Both the position numbers and the translations under genes were made by a program. This document shows, piece after piece, positions 61,701-64,000 of a stretch of DNA of 64,000 nt (positions are counted from its first letter, which is position 1; each line of letters opens with the position of its first letter). Source of the DNA: Callaeas wilsoni (taxonomy: Eukaryota > Chordata > Aves > Passeriformes > Callaeidae); NCBI GenBank assembly GCA_013398955.1, contig VWPU01011872.1, forward strand, positions 1-64,000, read 5' to 3'. Under the pieces are notes generated by a model that saw only the letters and a program-made list of their open reading frames with translations, made no database searches and had not been told where the DNA came from.

Positions 61701-64000
61701 GGTGGAAACCAAGCATTTTTGACATGAACTCTGCCATGGAAAATTATGAGAAAGACGGAGATGAAAAGGAATGTGTCCTGATTGTGCTGGCTATTTTTTT
61801 TTATTTTATTTTTAAAAGTCTGCAAAACAAGGCGCTAGCAGTACTATAATCATTGATCCTGAAAAGGTTCTTCAGAGATTAGTGCTATCAGTGCAATGTG
61901 AACCTCAAGGCTGAGAGGCAGAGTGAAGGAGAGAGACCCTTTTGCACTAAAATAACACAGGCTTTTAAAGGAATAGTGTATTACTTTGCTGGGGGGGAAA
62001 AAAAAAGAACATAATAGAAAAAAACCCCACAACACCTGTGCTTGAAAACAAACAAACAAACCAGGAAATAAATGGCAAGCTTGGCTTACCTCCAAATTTT
62101 GCAATCACCTGAGGGTCCCAATCGTTTGAGTGTAGATCCCTCAGCACCCTCAGACACAGAGTTTGTTTTGTAAGCTCAGATCACTCTTCAGGACTCTGGT
62201 GTTGGTTTTACTGCCTATAAACATGGAATAATTTCGCTGAACCTGGAGAAGCTGTTGGGGATTCATTTTAGTATGGGCAGCTATGTGGATAGCTATGGGA
62301 TTACTTAATATTTAAACAAATTAATCTTGTTGTTTCATCCTTTTTATTTTTGGCAAAGCTTTGTTAGTATCAAGTATGCAACAGGCAGGTGGGCAGCCCT
62401 GCAAAAGGTCACCTGTCATTTCTTATTGTGCCACTCTTTCCTTTTGTGTCAACTCTGTTAATCTTTAATCATTGGGGCAATAGATAAAGAAAGGAGGTAA
62501 ACAAGCTGGAAGTCAGTACAAAAATGGGAGAAAAAGCAGGGAATGGGGGAACCACTCTCAGAGCCTGACCCTGGAGACCAGACCTGCAGTGAGACTTGGA
62601 GAGCAGAGTGGGAAACTAAGAAATTGAAGAGCAGGCCGGAGTGGAAGAAAGATGGGTTGGAAGGAAGGAAAGCCAACGGATGGGAACATCCATGATTTAT
62701 AAGCCACCTGCACGTGGTGGGCAAGGGGAAGGTGTCCTGCACTGATGCATAGATGGAGAATAATGATATGAATAGAGGAACACTGAAGAGCCTGCCCAGA
62801 GGCTGTTGAAATGAATGGAAAGAGTTTGTTGGACATTTGAGTCCTCAAAAGCTGAACAAACACTTCCCACCCACTAAGCCACCCCCAGATGTTGTCACTC
62901 TAAGCGTGTATCAATTTGACATTTTAAGATGAATATTCTGTATTCAGTGGCTCTCACTCTGTACTTTTGGCACTTTCTAGTGGTCCTGAGCGCTCCTTCT
63001 GAGCACAACTTGTTTTCCCTCTCTCATTTGTAACCACGCCATGAGGGAGCTGTGTATACACAGTGCTCTTACCTATTTTTCTCTGAGTGGGGAGTCATGG
63101 AGTGGCTGCTGTACATGATTGCCTGTCAGGCACCAATTAGCAATCCATTCAGAGTCTCTGAAGCTGTGATCCACAGCCAGGAGAGAGTTTGAGAACACTT
63201 GTTTTGAATTATCCTGCACAAATCTCATGCCATAGATCTACAGCAAAATGAGATCATATCCCCGTGTCTTTTAAATATCAAGACATCCAGGTATGCTTGT
63301 TTTTGAACAAACAAAAACAAACTTGGAGTGAAGCTTTTCTTGTGTAAAGCAGTTTCTTTGACAGTATGTCTTATAAATTAATTTAACTCCATCTGAAATA
63401 TGATTTGCTTTTATGTCTCAAACGACAATGACATGAGTATTTCAGTTGTTAGAATATAGAAGTTAAACTATTGGTTGCTGAGTTCTTAAAGGCGTTACTG
63501 ATGTGAGTATTTCAGTTATTTTTTCCAACCTCTTTTCTCAAAGGCAAAGAGAAGCCTCTTAGCATTTCTAAAGCCCAGCTTGTCAGTCTGTTGCTGTCGC
63601 TGAAGTTTATATGTTAAATCTTCAAATCAATACTGAGACTTCTTAGCTAACCAGTTCTCTAACTTTAGGCAGGGAGCAGAAGAAGAAAACAAAGTCCCTG
63701 AACTACAGGGACTACAGGTAGAAAGTGAGGCTGCGGGGGGCTTCTAATGTGCTCTGAAAGCTGAGTGCTTAAAGCAATCAAAGGTAGGGAAAATCTAAAA
63801 TAATATCTTCAATAACAATCTGTTAATTTGCAAGGACAAGGAGAAGAGCAGCCCTTGGTTGCATTGCTAAGTTTAAGAAATCTGCAAAGCACCAAAGCAA
63901 GAGGGAATCCAGCAATTCCCAGGGCTCCCGGCTCACTCACTAGCTGACTTGATGAGCCTCTTTGATCTGGTATTGACATCATATCAGATCTCCTGCACTG
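61701..64000. other. Unique non-coding sequence
   Basis: A (CAAA)n run lies at about 62045-62061. A purine-rich stretch is at 62520-62680. GAGTATTTCAGTTRTT occurs twice, near 63435 and 63505. No gene is recognised before the window ends. Confidence 0.5.

Noticed and set aside
1..64000. CRISPR arrays, operons, phage or other prokaryotic systems
   Set aside because: No regular spaced repeats, no long dense ORFs and no ribosome-binding-site pattern; the CR1 elements show this is vertebrate DNA.

Overview
This window reads as vertebrate nuclear DNA, most likely from a bird. Three fragments match the 3' end of avian CR1 LINEs: 28656-28800 on the minus strand, and 48295-48370 and 57181-57397 on the plus strand. 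There are also much older relics: an L2-like reverse-transcriptase piece near 46.7-46.9 kb, a tRNA-derived SINE near 23.1-23.3 kb, and short copies of a palindromic motif that I recall as common in turtles, crocodilians and birds. I see no mammalian Alu or recent L1. Overall repeat density is low, the DNA is moderately AT-rich, and CpG is depleted except in a few places. The species is not identifiable by eye.

I could not recognise any intact protein-coding gene, tRNA, rRNA, CRISPR array or prokaryotic feature. The open frames are short, overlap on both strands, often lack a real ATG, and none reads as a known protein. The longest, about 190 codons at 17.0-17.6 kb, is roughly what chance gives in 64 kb over six frames. 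The window is therefore best described as a gene desert or the inside of a very large intron.

Layout: 1-11.7 kb is unique non-coding DNA with one small CpG island (4441-4740) and an 11-bp perfect stem-loop (11126-11154). A 3 x 26 bp minisatellite lies at 11753-11830. From 15.6 to 17.6 kb there is a GC-richer block with internally duplicated sequence. From 17.6 to 33.6 kb the sequence is unique DNA with low-complexity tracts, the SINE and the first CR1. From 33.6 to 35.4 kb there is a coding-like but stop-interrupted stretch, a poly(A) run broken by an N, and a tandem duplication broken by another N that looks like an assembly scar. From 37.3 to 42.7 kb there are long A and T runs. From 46.7 to 57.4 kb lie the L2 relic, two CR1 tails, a possible inverted-repeat transposon relic and a small ATG-started ORF behind an acceptor-like site (56689-56922). 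From 57.4 kb to the end I see only unique sequence with a few stretches whose texture suggests conserved non-coding elements.

The conserved-element calls rest on texture only and need alignment to be believed. I found no clear evidence of a new multi-gene biological system. The best leads are the coding-like stretch at 33.6-34.05 kb, the ORF at 56.7 kb, the orphan CpG island and the N-flanked duplication.
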